Shown here piece after piece: positions 17,536-26,687 of a stretch of 64,000 bases of DNA; positions within the stretch are counted from its first letter, which is position 1, and every line of letters starts with the position of its first letter. The position numbers and the translations under genes were made by a program. The notes beneath the pieces were generated by a model. The model was not told the origin of the DNA. It made no database searches and was given only the letters and a program-made list of their open reading frames with translations. This stretch comes from Paenibacillus marchantiae (GTDB lineage Bacteria > Bacillota > Bacilli > Paenibacillales > Paenibacillaceae), in contig NZ_CP118270.1 of the NCBI RefSeq assembly GCF_028771845.1, forward strand, positions 1,798,001 to 1,862,000. The letters run 5' to 3'.

Positions 17536-17601
17536 ATACAACAGGGGCAACGATGCTGCTTGCCTTGTTGGTGACAGTGATTCTGGATTGCATACATCTC
17601 A

Positions 17602-17646
17602 AAAAAACCTCGATACCCCGCCGATAGCGGGATGTCGAGGTTTTTT
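17602..17646. terminator. Bidirectional terminator
   Basis: AAAAAACCTCGA (17602-17613) pairs with TCGAGGTTTTTT (17635-17646), with an inner CCCGC/GCGGG stem. It lies between convergent genes. Confidence 0.92.
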
Positions 17647-17710
17647 CATGCTCTTAATAAACTTACGTGATGTGGCCCCTAACTCTGTCCATCAACATCC
17701 TATGTTCAAG

Positions 17711-18979
17711 TCATGAGCGAGCGTTTTTATACTCTGCAGCATGCATGCCAGCCGTGTACCCCGTAGAGAAGGCAGCGGTAATATTATAGCCTCCCGTGTA
17801 GCCGTGAATATCCAAAACTTCACCGCAAAAGAATAGTCCCGGCAGCAGCTTGGATTCCATTGTTTTGGGGTATATTTCCTTTAAGTGGATTCCCCCACCA
17901 GTCACAAAGGCTTCTTTGAGAGAACGAGTTCCGTCTACGCGGAAGGTGAAATCTTTCATTAACCCCACTAATGCACTTAACATGCCTTTGGGGAAATGGT
18001 GAAATGTGAGGTCTTCGCTGATCTCTGCACGCTTCATCATCAATGGAATCATGCGCTCAGGAACCCATGTTTTGAGTATGTTTTTGACGGCCTTTCGGGA
18101 TTCCTGCTCCAGCACCTGCTGAACCTGGGCTTCCAGAGCACCGGGGGACAGATCGGGGAACAGATCAATACTCATCGTGACCTGAGGGTTCCCAGATTTC
18201 ATTTGCACCTTGCGAATGAACTGGCTGCAACGAAGCGCGATCGGTCCTGATACGCCGAAATGGGTGAAGATCATATCTCCGCGATGGGAGATAACCGATT
18301 TGCCTTTGGCATCTAGAACAGATAACCCGACATCTCGCAAGGACAAGCCTTGCAGTTCTTTGGATTGAATCCAGCTCTCGCCAGATACAATCGGTACTTC
18401 CGTCGGATACAGCTCTGTAATCGTATGTCCAGCCCCTTCAGCCCAAGGGTAGCCATCACCGGTTGATCCGGTTTGAGGAACTGATTTACCCCCGGTAGCG
18501 ATAATAACAGAGCGTGCAAGTATCGTTGTACCAGAAGCTAGCTTCACGCCCTGCACGTGTTGACCGTTCTGAATTAATTCCTTAACCGGCTGTTTGGTGC
18601 GAATCTCTACCCCAAGGGAAACAATTTTACCAACCAACGCATCAACGACCGTTTTGGCTTTATCGGTTACCGGGAACATTCTCCCGTTATCTTCCTCTTT
18701 CAGGGCAATACCGAGATTTTCAAAAAACCGCATAATTCCCTGATTGTCCAGATTCTGAAATGAACTATATAAAAAGCGTCCATTGCCCGGAATATGCCGG
18801 ATTAGTTCATCCGTCTCCTTGGCATTGGTCACATTGCAGCGACCGCCGCCAGAGATCCCGAGTTTACGGCCGAGTTGATCTCCTTTATCCAGCAGAAGCA
18901 CCGAGGCTCCATGCTCGGCAGCGGCAACACAGGCCATGAGGCCCGCAGATCCACCGCCAATTACAATGACATCATACAT
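17711..18979 (-). CDS. FAD-dependent oxidoreductase of the HI0933/YhiN/YtfP family
   Basis: Flavoprotein of 422 residues. The dinucleotide-binding motif is IGGGSAGLMACVAAAEHGASVLLLDKG at residues 6-32, followed by the family signature GRKLGISGGGRCNVTN. A second cofactor motif is VIIATGGKSVPQTGSTGDGY, and the C-terminus carries GLFFCGEVLDIHGYTGGYN. The family (aminoacetone oxidase-like, HI0933) has no agreed physiological substrate. AGAGGGTAATAATGC precedes the ATG on the minus strand. It is a single gene converging on the ecs operon. Confidence 0.9.
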   Translation of the reverse strand: MYDVIVIGGGSAGLMACVAAAEHGASVLLLDKGDQLGRKLGISGGGRCNVTNAKETDELIRHIPGNGRFLYSSFQNLDNQGIMRFFENLGIALKEEDNGRMFPVTDKAKTVVDALVGKIVSLGVEIRTKQPVKELIQNGQHVQGVKLASGTTILARSVIIATGGKSVPQTGSTGDGYPWAEGAGHTITELYPTEVPIVSGESWIQSKELQGLSLRDVGLSVLDAKGKSVISHRGDMIFTHFGVSGPIALRCSQFIRKVQMKSGNPQVTMSIDLFPDLSPGALEAQVQQVLEQESRKAVKNILKTWVPERMIPLMMKRAEISEDLTFHHFPKGMLSALVGLMKDFTFRVDGTRSLKEAFVTGGGIHLKEIYPKTMESKLLPGLFFCGEVLDIHGYTGGYNITAAFSTGYTAGMHAAEYKNARS

Positions 18980-19175
18980 GCATTATTACCCTCTTTTTTC
19001 ATTGATTTTGTCTGTTTTCCGAAAACCCTGTCTACTCCTGCCTGTTTATGAAACAATACAAATGTATTAGCAGTTCTATTATGCAGTCTTAAGGGATATA
19101 TTGTAATATACTGTCGCCTATGTTTTAATCAGAAATACATGAGGGAATGTGCAGGCAGAGGAGGGAGATGGCATT

Positions 19176-20870
19176 GTGGTTGCGTTGAAGGACATTCTTT
19201 TACAAATACTGCTTGCAGGAGCTGCGGTATTCCTGATTCCATTATTGCACTTGGGGCTCTCCAAGCAAGCGGTCGCCAAGGCAGGATATCATAGGATGGT
19301 ACAGACCAGTTTTGCCGCGACCAGTGTGGTGAGCATGTTGCTATGTCTGCTTTTTGCCCACTATGGGAGTCCGGTGTCAGTTCCCATCTCCTTGGGCATT
19401 GTGCCCCTGACGCTAGTCATATTGTATTGCAGGCCTCGCATTGGTCTAACGCTGTCTCTTCTCCAGATACTCTTCTATTTTCTCTTTGCACATCCCTATA
19501 ATCTGTACGGATTTCTACTTCAAACGGGCATCCTTCTCTATCCTATTGTATGGTTGTCAGCCAAACGATTCAAGCATTATACACGTTCACGCAAAATGGC
19601 AACAGTTATCGCCTTAATAACGGCAGAGCTGGTTGTGTCCAGTGTACTGTATATTCCATTGATGGAAAGCCAGCCAACATTCTCAATAGTACAGTGGGTA
19701 TTGCTAGCCCTGGGATATACCATCGGTGCAGTTATTGCTGGAAGTCTTAGTATGCTCTGGATTGAACAGATGCAACATCACCGGGGGCTTGAGCAACATT
19801 TGTCTGAAGTTCATCATAGATACATAGCCGAAACGGAAAAGCTTAACCAAATTCTGAATGCTGTTCCTTTATCCATCGCAACCGTAGATAAGGAAGGGAC
19901 CGTGCAGTTCGTCAATGATACGATGGAGCAAACGGCGCGGGATCAACTGCCTTGCACAACCACACCGGATTTGATTGGGCAACCAGCGAGTCAGTTTGTC
20001 GAACAAGCCCAGGCAGACAAGATGGAGAGCAGTATTCGTAAAGCCATTGTTCATGGAGAAGTGAGTGGGCTAACGGTGCGTTACGGTTCAAACGTGTTTC
20101 AATCCCGGACCGTTCCCATCTACGCGTATTCAGCAGAACTGCCAAGAGAGGCTATCGGAGCCATGTTGATCATTCAGGATATTACTGAGCTTGAAATGCT
20201 GCGGAGCGAGCTCGATAATGTGGATCGCCTCAGTCTTGTCGGCCAAATGGCTGCAAGTATTACCCATGAAGTAAGGAATCCGATGGCGGTTGTGCGTGGT
20301 TTTCTTCAATTAATGCAGGAAAAGAGTCCAGAGTCCCTGGATCACTATTACCGGATCGTTCTGGAAGAGCTTGATCGGGCGAATAGCATTATTAATGATT
20401 TTCTGTCATTGGCTCAGAATCGAATTGCCGAGAAAGAAGAATCCCAGCTGCATGATATCATCCATGAACTAAGTCCTTTGTTATGGGCGGATGCAAATTT
20501 GCGAGGTCAGAGTATTGAATTTATGCTGGCTCACAATGTGCCGAAGCTGCATCTGAATTCAAAGGAAATCAAACAAGTGGTACTTAATCTGGCTCGTAAC
20601 GGGATGGAAGCCATGAATGAAAAAGGGGTACTTACACTTGAGACCCGGTTGGTGGATGACACCGTGGAGCTGTGTGTGCGAGATACAGGCCCAGGAATAC
20701 CTAGAGTGAAGCAGGAGAAGCTGTTCGAACCTTTTTTTACGACCAAGGCCAAAGGAACCGGACTGGGATTATCCATGTGTCTGAGTATTGTTGAACGGCA
20801 TAACGGAACCATTACCGTCGAATCGGAGGAAGGGCAGGGTACAACTTTCAAGGTTGCATTTCAACGCTGA
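19176..20870 (+). CDS. Sporulation-type membrane sensor histidine kinase
   Basis: Sensor kinase of about 564 residues. The N-terminal 200 residues contain about six transmembrane segments, followed by a PAS domain (LNQILNAVPLSIATVDKEGTVQFVND). The HisKA box is ASITHEVRNPMAVVRGFLQLM and the ATPase domain has NLARNGMEAM (N box), DTGPGIP (G1) and GTGLGLSMCLSIV (G2). This layout matches the KinB/KinD-like kinases that feed the Spo0 phosphorelay, and no response regulator is adjacent, as usual for such kinases. AGGAGGG (19159-19165) is 10 bases before GTG 19176; an in-frame GTG at 19149 has poorer signals. Confidence 0.85.
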   Translation: MVALKDILLQILLAGAAVFLIPLLHLGLSKQAVAKAGYHRMVQTSFAATSVVSMLLCLLFAHYGSPVSVPISLGIVPLTLVILYCRPRIGLTLSLLQILFYFLFAHPYNLYGFLLQTGILLYPIVWLSAKRFKHYTRSRKMATVIALITAELVVSSVLYIPLMESQPTFSIVQWVLLALGYTIGAVIAGSLSMLWIEQMQHHRGLEQHLSEVHHRYIAETEKLNQILNAVPLSIATVDKEGTVQFVNDTMEQTARDQLPCTTTPDLIGQPASQFVEQAQADKMESSIRKAIVHGEVSGLTVRYGSNVFQSRTVPIYAYSAELPREAIGAMLIIQDITELEMLRSELDNVDRLSLVGQMAASITHEVRNPMAVVRGFLQLMQEKSPESLDHYYRIVLEELDRANSIINDFLSLAQNRIAEKEESQLHDIIHELSPLLWADANLRGQSIEFMLAHNVPKLHLNSKEIKQVVLNLARNGMEAMNEKGVLTLETRLVDDTVELCVRDTGPGIPRVKQEKLFEPFFTTKAKGTGLGLSMCLSIVERHNGTITVESEEGQGTTFKVAFQR

Positions 20871-21038
20871 ACTTTAAGCATGTTTTGCCAAGGAATGAGA
20901 CATAATATTGAAGGAGAAGCCTTTCCGCAGGCGGTGTTTGAACCTTGCTTTCATTGATTAGGGATGTATAATAGGAATAGCACAAAAGCATTTAATTTTT
21001 TAAATAATAGAACTCACATGTTTAAGGAGTGAAACCGA

Positions 21039-21473
21039 ATGTCTATGTCATTTGATCAATACATGAAAGATATGGTTCAACCGATGCGGGATGATCTGAC
21101 TCGTTTGGGAATTCAGGAGTTGCGTACTCCAGAAGAAGTTGAAGCAAGTTTGCCGGATGCCAAAGGAACCGCTCTGGTTGTCATTAACTCGGTTTGCGGA
21201 TGTGCCGCAGGTCAATGCCGTCCAGGTGTATCCCAAGCACTTCAACATGATATTACACCAGACCACCTGTACACAGTATTTGCTGGTCAGGACAAAGAAG
21301 CTACAGCAAAAGCACGTGAATACTTTGCACCGTATCCTCCATCTTCACCTTCCATCGCTCTGATGAAAGACGGAGAACTCGTTCACTTTATTGAGCGTCA
21401 TCAAGTGGAAGATCGTTCTGCGGAGGAAATTGCGGCTGAACTCACAAGTGTGTTTGACCGTTACTGCCGTTAA
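21039..21473 (+). CDS. Bacilliredoxin BrxA/BrxB (YphP/YqiW family)
   Basis: Thioredoxin-like protein of 144 residues that removes bacillithiol from S-bacillithiolated proteins after oxidative stress. The CGC active site is C53-G-C55 in NSVCGCAAGQCRPG, with a further Cys at 60. The opening FDQYMKDMVQPMRDDLTRLG and the segment PSIALMKDGELVHFIERHQVE are family hallmarks. AAGGAGTGAAACCGA precedes the ATG. It lies alone with a good terminator. Whether it corresponds to BrxA or BrxB is not decided. Confidence 0.93.
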   Translation: MSMSFDQYMKDMVQPMRDDLTRLGIQELRTPEEVEASLPDAKGTALVVINSVCGCAAGQCRPGVSQALQHDITPDHLYTVFAGQDKEATAKAREYFAPYPPSSPSIALMKDGELVHFIERHQVEDRSAEEIAAELTSVFDRYCR

Positions 21474-21484
21474 TTAGCTCAAGC

Positions 21485-21526
21485 AACGCCCCGCCTTTCG
21501 GATGACCGATGCCGGGGCGTTTCATT
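21485..21526 (+). terminator. Rho-independent terminator
   Basis: AACGCCCCG (21485-21493) pairs with CGGGGCGTT (21513-21521), then TTCATTTT. Confidence 0.85.
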
Positions 21527-21610
21527 TTGAGCGAATAGGGTTATTGAACCATTCGAACCTTTCAAAATGGACATCAAATTTCATTAATTTAGAAACGGGG
21601 TGTGTGAACG

Positions 21611-22420
21611 ATGAGTTTGCAACAACAGATCATCGCTGAATTGAAGGTTAAACCAAGCATTAATGAAGAAGAGGAAGTGCGCAAGCGCGTGGACTTTCTC
21701 AAAACCTATGTGAAAAATGCCAATTCCAAAGGGTTGCTTATTGCAATCAGTGGCGGGATTGACAGCGCTGTAGCTACGGCACTTTGCAAAAAAGCAACGG
21801 ACGAGCTTACAGCTGAAGAGAATAAGGAATACAAAACGCTGGGTGTATTCCAGCCTTACGGTGAGCAATCGGACATTGACCATAGCTATGCTGTAGCAAA
21901 AGCCTACGACCTGAAGCACGTTGTGGAAACCAACATTGAAGATGCAGTGAACGAAATCGCACTCGAAGTGGAACAAGGTTTCAAATCCATGGGTAGCCCG
22001 CGTCATATGACTCACCAAGGCAAAGGGAACGTGAAAGCGAGAACCCGTATGGTGATGCAATATGCTCTGTCCTTTGAGGAAAACCTGTTGGTTGTCGGAA
22101 CAGACCATGCTTCTGAAGCCATTACGGGCTTCTACACCAAATGGGGTGACGGCGCCGTGGATATTACACCACTGAGCAGCCTGAACAAACGTCAAGTGCG
22201 TCAGCTGGCTGCGTATTTGAACGTGCCACAGGCCATTTTGGACAAGGCTCCATCAGCAGGACTCTGGGAAGGCCAGACCGATGAAGATGAACTGGGCATT
22301 TCGTATGAAGCGAACAGTGACTATCTGGAAGGCAAACAAATTGATCCGGCTGCACAGGAACGTCTTGAAGCATTCTACACACGTACCCATCACAAACGTA
22401 ATGCCATTCCTGGCATCTAA
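21611..22420 (+). CDS. nadE: Ammonia-dependent NAD+ synthetase
   Basis: Final enzyme of NAD biosynthesis, converting deamido-NAD to NAD with ATP and ammonia. The 269-residue length fits the short, glutaminase-free NadE. The PP-loop is AISGGIDSAVATAL at about residues 44-57, and VGTDHASEAITGFYTKWGDGAVDI is the deamido-NAD site, followed by PSAGLWEGQTDEDELGISY. All expected catalytic segments are present. It is a single gene with a terminator at 22476-22510. The ATG follows a GTGTGAACG stretch with only a weak ribosome site (GGGGTGTG). Confidence 0.95.
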   Translation: MSLQQQIIAELKVKPSINEEEEVRKRVDFLKTYVKNANSKGLLIAISGGIDSAVATALCKKATDELTAEENKEYKTLGVFQPYGEQSDIDHSYAVAKAYDLKHVVETNIEDAVNEIALEVEQGFKSMGSPRHMTHQGKGNVKARTRMVMQYALSFEENLLVVGTDHASEAITGFYTKWGDGAVDITPLSSLNKRQVRQLAAYLNVPQAILDKAPSAGLWEGQTDEDELGISYEANSDYLEGKQIDPAAQERLEAFYTRTHHKRNAIPGI

Positions 22421-22475
22421 TATGGATTGCAAGCATGCCATGATCTGATATGGGCAATGCAAGTATCTGAACAGC

Positions 22476-22510
22476 AAAGAGTCACTGCATAAGGCAGCGA
22501 CTCTTTTTGT
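22476..22510 (+). terminator. Rho-independent terminator between convergent genes
   Basis: AAAGAGTC (22476-22483) with GACTCTTT (22499-22506), inner CTGC/GCAG pairing, then T residues. Confidence 0.88.
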
Positions 22511-22519
22511 TATGCAAGA

Positions 22520-23335
22520 TTAGTTAATCCAAGTTGCGATCTGGCGAAGTGTTTCGGCGATCGCCTGCTCAAGCTGCTTCGTCGATTCCTTGAATGGATG
22601 CACAGTATTAAAAGTATGATTACCGCCGGGAATCTGGTGCCACGGGATATCCGGGCGAGCCTGAACCAGTGCGGCCGAGCCGTCACGCAGCCGTGTGCCG
22701 TCCTCTGTTCCCTGAATAAGTGCCACACGCAGAGGGGAAGAAGCCAAACGATCAATGATGGCGTAACGCTCCTTATGCACGTCCAAGTCTTCCAGAATGG
22801 ACACGTCCAGAGGCATCTGCTGGCCAGTTCGCCCGTTCGTGACATGGCTGCGGCCCTGTGTGCGCATTTCTTCTTTTTGCTCAGGGGTAAAGAGATCCAA
22901 GTTGGTTACACCGTTCCAGGAGAGTACACCTGCAATCTGTTCGGGATGATCCAGCGCGTACACGAGGCTTACGCCTGCACCGCGGCTATGTCCAAGTAGA
23001 AATACCGGCAGTCCGTGGAGTTCTGGCTGTGTGGACACATAATCAAGCAGTGTTGCCAAGTCGGCAAGCTCCCGGCTGTACGTATTGACTGCAAACTTTT
23101 CAAGTTCAGAAAATTGCTCTAGATCTTCTCCAACTCCGTTGTGAGAGAAATTGAAGGTCAGGACGTGATAGTTCTCGCTTAGCTGGGATGCAGTGTAGGG
23201 GAACATGCCCCAGTCTTTGAAGCCTTTGTAACCGTGAGCTAGGATAATGATTCCTTGAGCGGGTTGCCGTGCAGTGAATATATTTCCGCGAATGACGGCA
23301 TCTTCGCCTGCAGGCAGTTCAAATGCTGTGGACAT
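22520..23335 (-). CDS. Alpha/beta hydrolase (serine esterase-like)
   Basis: Soluble hydrolase of 271 residues. The oxyanion region is ILAHGYKGFKDWGMFP, the nucleophile elbow GHSRGAG, and the catalytic His is in GGNHTFN near the C-terminus; the Asp is probably in LIQGTEDGTRL. This pattern matches the dienelactone-hydrolase/BAAT-like group of bacterial serine hydrolases. The substrate is unknown. AGGAGGAATAAGAT precedes the ATG on the minus strand. It converges on nadE and is divergent from acpS. Confidence 0.87.
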   Translation of the reverse strand: MSTAFELPAGEDAVIRGNIFTARQPAQGIIILAHGYKGFKDWGMFPYTASQLSENYHVLTFNFSHNGVGEDLEQFSELEKFAVNTYSRELADLATLLDYVSTQPELHGLPVFLLGHSRGAGVSLVYALDHPEQIAGVLSWNGVTNLDLFTPEQKEEMRTQGRSHVTNGRTGQQMPLDVSILEDLDVHKERYAIIDRLASSPLRVALIQGTEDGTRLRDGSAALVQARPDIPWHQIPGGNHTFNTVHPFKESTKQLEQAIAETLRQIATWIN

Positions 23336-23521
23336 ATCTTATTCCTCCTAAAGTTTCTTCTATTCCCGATTCATATTTTAACATAAATGGTAATGTGGAC
23401 GAAGGTACTCGCATCCATGCGCGCCTCCTGCTACAATAGAATACGTGTTCGGATAAGTTACGGATCAGATGACCGAATGGAGATCGTTTACAGCATAAAA
23501 GGTTAAGCGGGTGAAGCGTTA

Positions 23522-23941
23522 ATGATATATGGCATTGGAAATGACGTACTGGAGATTGGGCGTATGCGCAGGCTGTTGTCAGGTCAACACGCCGAAGCGT
23601 TTATGAAGCGGATTTTAACGCATGCAGAGCAGGAGATTGCGGAGCATCGGGGAAAACGGATGGTGGAGTTTGTATCTGGTCGATTTGCAGCGAAGGAAGC
23701 TGTGTCCAAGGCATTTGGCTGCGGCATTGGAAGCATGATGAGTTTTACCGACATTGAAGTGCTGCCTGATGCGAAAGGACGTCCCGTTGCCACACTGTCT
23801 GATGAAGCGTGGGAACGACTGCAACTGCCATACGGCAAGCAGTATGATATTCACTTGAGTATTACTCACCAGACGGAGCTGGCTGCGGCCTTTGCTATTG
23901 TAGAGCAGATGGGGAAGACGTTGCCTGAATCTGAACAGTAA
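23522..23941 (+). CDS. acpS: Holo-acyl-carrier-protein synthase
   Basis: Transfers 4'-phosphopantetheine from CoA to acyl carrier protein. The magnesium-binding Asp is in IGNDVLEIGRM and the catalytic Glu in GRFAAKEAVSKAFG; LSITHQTELAAAFAI closes the fold. At 139 residues it is slightly longer than the usual 118-126 because of a short C-terminal tail. The ATG follows AAGCGGGTGAAGCGTTA, a weak ribosome site. mutY begins about 55 bases downstream and they may share a transcript. Confidence 0.95.
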   Translation: MIYGIGNDVLEIGRMRRLLSGQHAEAFMKRILTHAEQEIAEHRGKRMVEFVSGRFAAKEAVSKAFGCGIGSMMSFTDIEVLPDAKGRPVATLSDEAWERLQLPYGKQYDIHLSITHQTELAAAFAIVEQMGKTLPESEQ

Positions 23942-23996
23942 CAATGTGGGAGAACGTGTGAAGAACGTAAGCATGGTAACAGGAGAGGACGGGAAT

Positions 23997-25352
23997 ATGG
24001 GTTTATTGGAACAGAAACGACATTTCAGTGTGAATTTGCTGGATTGGTATATGGTCAACAGACGGGATTTGCCGTGGCGTCGCCACAACAATCCTTATTT
24101 CACGTGGGTATCGGAAATTATGCTGCAACAGACTCGGGTGGATACGGTGATCCCGTATTTCAACCGTTTTATTGGGAATTTTCCGACTGTACAGGCTTTG
24201 GCTGAAGCACCGGAAGAAGAGGTCTTGAAAAATTGGGAGGGGCTCGGATATTATTCGCGTGCCCGCAATCTTCAAGCAGCTGCCAGACAAGTCATGGAGC
24301 TGCACGGTGGGGAGATGCCACAGGACAAGCAGGCAGTCTTTGCGTTAAAAGGGGTGGGCCCGTATACAGCCGGGGCCATTCTCAGCATTGCCTTCAACCA
24401 GCCGCAGCCAGCGGTGGATGGCAATGTGATGCGGGTCCTGTCCCGATACTTCCTCATTGATGAGGACATTATGAAGGGCAGCACCCGGGTGTTGATGGAA
24501 GAGCTCGCGGGAGAGCTCATTCCAGAAGGGCGTGCGCGTGATTTCAATCAGGCGCTGATGGAACTTGGCGCACTGGTGTGCACGCCCAAAGCGCCGCACT
24601 GCCTGACTTGCCCGGTCATGGAGCAATGTTCCGGCCGCATCGCCGGACGGGAGCTCACGCTGCCGGTCAAGACCAAGGCGAAGCCGCCGCGCCCTGAGCA
24701 GCGGCTGGTCGCCATTGTGGAGGGCCGCGGTGCTCATCGCGGCCGTGTGCTTGTGCGCCAGCGCCCAGCGACGGGCCTATTGGCCCGCATGTGGGAGCTG
24801 CCGCATGTGCTGGCGGCGCCCGCCGCAGCCGGCAAGGCGGCGGGGCCGCTGGCAGATGAGCCGGCCATGGCTTTGCTGGCCGGCAGTCTGTGGGCGGAAG
24901 GCTTCGCTGCCCGCCCGGAAGGGCTGGCTACCCATGCGGAGCATGTGTTCAGCCACATTGTCTGGAGCCTGCAGGTGTACAAATGCACCGAGCAGGACCA
25001 GAGTAACGAGCTTCCGCTGATCGCCGCGGAAGCCAGAGCCGCCTACGACGCACAGGCGGCAACAAGGGAGGGCACAGCCGCATCATCAGCTGTGTCACCT
25101 GAGTCAGCCAAATCGCCATCGGAGCCGGGCACTCCTCATGCACAGAACATCTCAACATCGCTTAACGATGGAGAGCTGCTCGCACCATCTGACGTTAGTG
25201 ACCAGGCGCTGAGCACACTGACAGGTAAGGGTGATGGGCTGACCTATCGCTGGATTGGTCCAGAAGATATGGACAAGATGGCATTCCCGAACATATTCCT
25301 GAAGCTGATCAGCAGTTATTTTGCAGGGGCATATGACGATGTTAATGAATAG
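23997..25352 (+). CDS. mutY: A/G-specific adenine glycosylase with enlarged C-terminal region
   Basis: Base-excision repair enzyme removing adenine opposite 8-oxoguanine. The catalytic Glu is in SEIMLQQTR (about residue 40), the helix-hairpin-helix in GVGPYTAG (about 119-126), the catalytic Asp in AVDGNV (about 141), and the 4Fe-4S cysteines are C195, C202, C205 and C211. The NUDIX-like 8-oxoG recognition domain follows but contains low-complexity Ala/Gly and Ser/Glu insertions, giving about 451 residues instead of about 360. GGAGAGGA favours ATG 23997; GTG 23946 is also in frame. Bases about 24530-25060 are much richer in GC than the neighbouring genes. Confidence 0.92.
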   Translation: MGLLEQKRHFSVNLLDWYMVNRRDLPWRRHNNPYFTWVSEIMLQQTRVDTVIPYFNRFIGNFPTVQALAEAPEEEVLKNWEGLGYYSRARNLQAAARQVMELHGGEMPQDKQAVFALKGVGPYTAGAILSIAFNQPQPAVDGNVMRVLSRYFLIDEDIMKGSTRVLMEELAGELIPEGRARDFNQALMELGALVCTPKAPHCLTCPVMEQCSGRIAGRELTLPVKTKAKPPRPEQRLVAIVEGRGAHRGRVLVRQRPATGLLARMWELPHVLAAPAAAGKAAGPLADEPAMALLAGSLWAEGFAARPEGLATHAEHVFSHIVWSLQVYKCTEQDQSNELPLIAAEARAAYDAQAATREGTAASSAVSPESAKSPSEPGTPHAQNISTSLNDGELLAPSDVSDQALSTLTGKGDGLTYRWIGPEDMDKMAFPNIFLKLISSYFAGAYDDVNE

Positions 25353-25476
25353 TGAAACTACTCCATACTAACCGTCTTTGAATGAGGATACTTGCTCTAA
25401 GGACTAAGGATTCTTAACTTAAAGCTCGTAGCCGTAGAAGGATTACTCATAACCCAGTGCAGCAAGCAAAAGCAAA

Positions 25477-25517
25477 TAAAAAAAAGCCTGATTCGGTCGT
25501 GTTGACCAAATCAGGCT
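25477..25517 (-). terminator. Terminator of sodA
   Basis: AGCCTGATT (25485-25493) pairs with AATCAGGCT (25509-25517). The A run at 25477-25485 is the U run for the minus strand. Confidence 0.88.
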
Positions 25518-25537
25518 CTTCTATTATGCCAGCAGTC

Positions 25538-26149
25538 TTATTTCGCTGCAGCGTAACGTTTGTTTACTTCGTCCCAGTTGATTACATTCCAGAAAGCTCC
25601 GATGTAGTCAGGGCGTTTGTTTTGATATTTCAGGTAGTAAGCGTGCTCCCATACATCCAGACCCAGAACCGGAGTCAGACCTTCGAAGAGAGGGCTGTCT
25701 TGGTTAGGTGTGCTAGTGATGGACAATTTGCCATCTTTACCAACTACGAGCCAAGCCCAACCGGAACCGAAACGAGTTGTAGCTGCTTTTGCAAAATCTT
25801 CTTTGAATTTGTCAAAGCCACCCAGTTCGCTATCGATTGCTGTTGCGATGTCTCCAGTAGGAGCGCCGCCGCCGTTAGGTCCGATGATTTCCCAGAACAG
25901 GCTGTGGTTAGCATGTCCGCCGCCATTGTTGCGAACGGCTGTGCGGATACCTTCAGGTACGCTGTCAAGGTTAGCAATCAGATCTTCCAAGCTTTTACCT
26001 TGCAGTTCAGGAGCGCTTTCCAGAGCTGCGTTCAAGTTCGTTACGTAAGTATTGTGATGGCGATCGTGGTGAATTTCCATCGTTTGCGCATCAATATGTG
26101 GTTCCAGTGCGTCGTTAGCGTAAGGAAGTGCTGGTAATTGAAAAGTCAT
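25538..26149 (-). CDS. sodA: Manganese/iron superoxide dismutase
   Basis: 203-residue superoxide dismutase. Metal ligands are His in [18 protein letters not shown], His in [10 protein letters not shown], and Asp and His in [28 protein letters not shown] and the Gly-Gln pattern fit manganese enzymes of Bacillus. AGGAGGTATTTCACT precedes the ATG on the minus strand. It is a single gene with its own terminator. A long plus-strand frame opposite it is an artefact of codon bias. A second SOD domain occurs at 37912-39237, fused to another domain. Confidence 0.95.
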   Translation of the reverse strand: MTFQLPALPYANDALEPHIDAQTMEIHHDRHHNTYVTNLNAALESAPELQGKSLEDLIANLDSVPEGIRTAVRNNGGGHANHSLFWEIIGPNGGGAPTGDIATAIDSELGGFDKFKEDFAKAATTRFGSGWAWLVVGKDGKLSITSTPNQDSPLFEGLTPVLGLDVWEHAYYLKYQNKRPDYIGAFWNVINWDEVNKRYAAAK

Positions 26150-26500
26150 AGTGAAATACCTCCTGAGATTTTTGAATTTTTGTTACGGTCAGCATTTTGC
26201 ATAATTCAATTCGAATCGCTTCCGGGACAAGTTCTAGACGAATAGGATCACTTCGATCTATATCTTGCTGAGTGAAAGTCGCTCACAGGATTTATGCAAA
26301 TTGCCACAGGTACCTATGTAATAATACCCTTGTCACTAATATTAAACCGCATTCGGGCTAATTAAGCAACATTTTTGTTTATTAAGTCCCCCCAGACGTT
26401 GATCCATTCATGGGTCAGAGATAACAAACATATTTTACCCATTATGAAACTATTTATGTGATTTTAGGTGTTTAAATAGAGGGGAAGTTTAATATTCGGA

Positions 26501-26528
26501 TGTAAACGGTTACAATTAAGCGCTTTCA
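26501..26528. promoter_or_regulatory. Two abutting cre-like (CcpA) boxes
   Basis: TGTAAACGGTTACA (26501-26514) matches the Bacillus cre consensus TGWAANCGNTNWCA at all 14 positions. Immediately next, ATTAAGCGCTTTCA (26515-26528) matches 12 of 14. They lie 160 bases before the acetyltransferase start and about 350 bases from the divergent sodA start. Catabolite control is inferred from the motif. Confidence 0.55.
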
Positions 26529-26626
26529 AAAGAAAATGCGTGTTTTATGGCGTAAAGTATGGTTTAATTGACGAAGAAGCGGTATTTTCTCGTTTTTTGT
26601 CATTATATGAACATTGGGTTTTTGGT

Positions 26627-26646
26627 AAAAAGGGGAGCCCCTTTTT
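26627..26646 (+). terminator. Hairpin in the leader of the acetyltransferase gene
   Basis: AAAAAGGGGAGCCCCTTTTT (26627-26646) is a self-complementary stem with a tiny loop followed by T residues, ending 41 bases before the next ATG. It could be an attenuator or a terminator of an unseen upstream transcript. Confidence 0.5.
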
Positions 26647-26687
26647 GTAAAACCTCATCTAAGCTAACGAAAAGGGAGATTTAAGAC

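Larger units (their letters stand above)
26150..26687. other. Long intergenic region between divergent sodA and acetyltransferase genes
   Basis: 538 bases with no coding frame I can support. It holds the sodA promoter on the minus strand (not pinpointed), two abutting cre-like boxes at 26501-26528, and a hairpin at 26627-26646 just before the acetyltransferase gene. The middle is AT-rich. Confidence 0.5.

Noticed and set aside
25457..26137. 226-residue plus-strand frame opposite sodA
   Set aside because: It lies wholly against an intact superoxide dismutase and has no ribosome site; a shadow.
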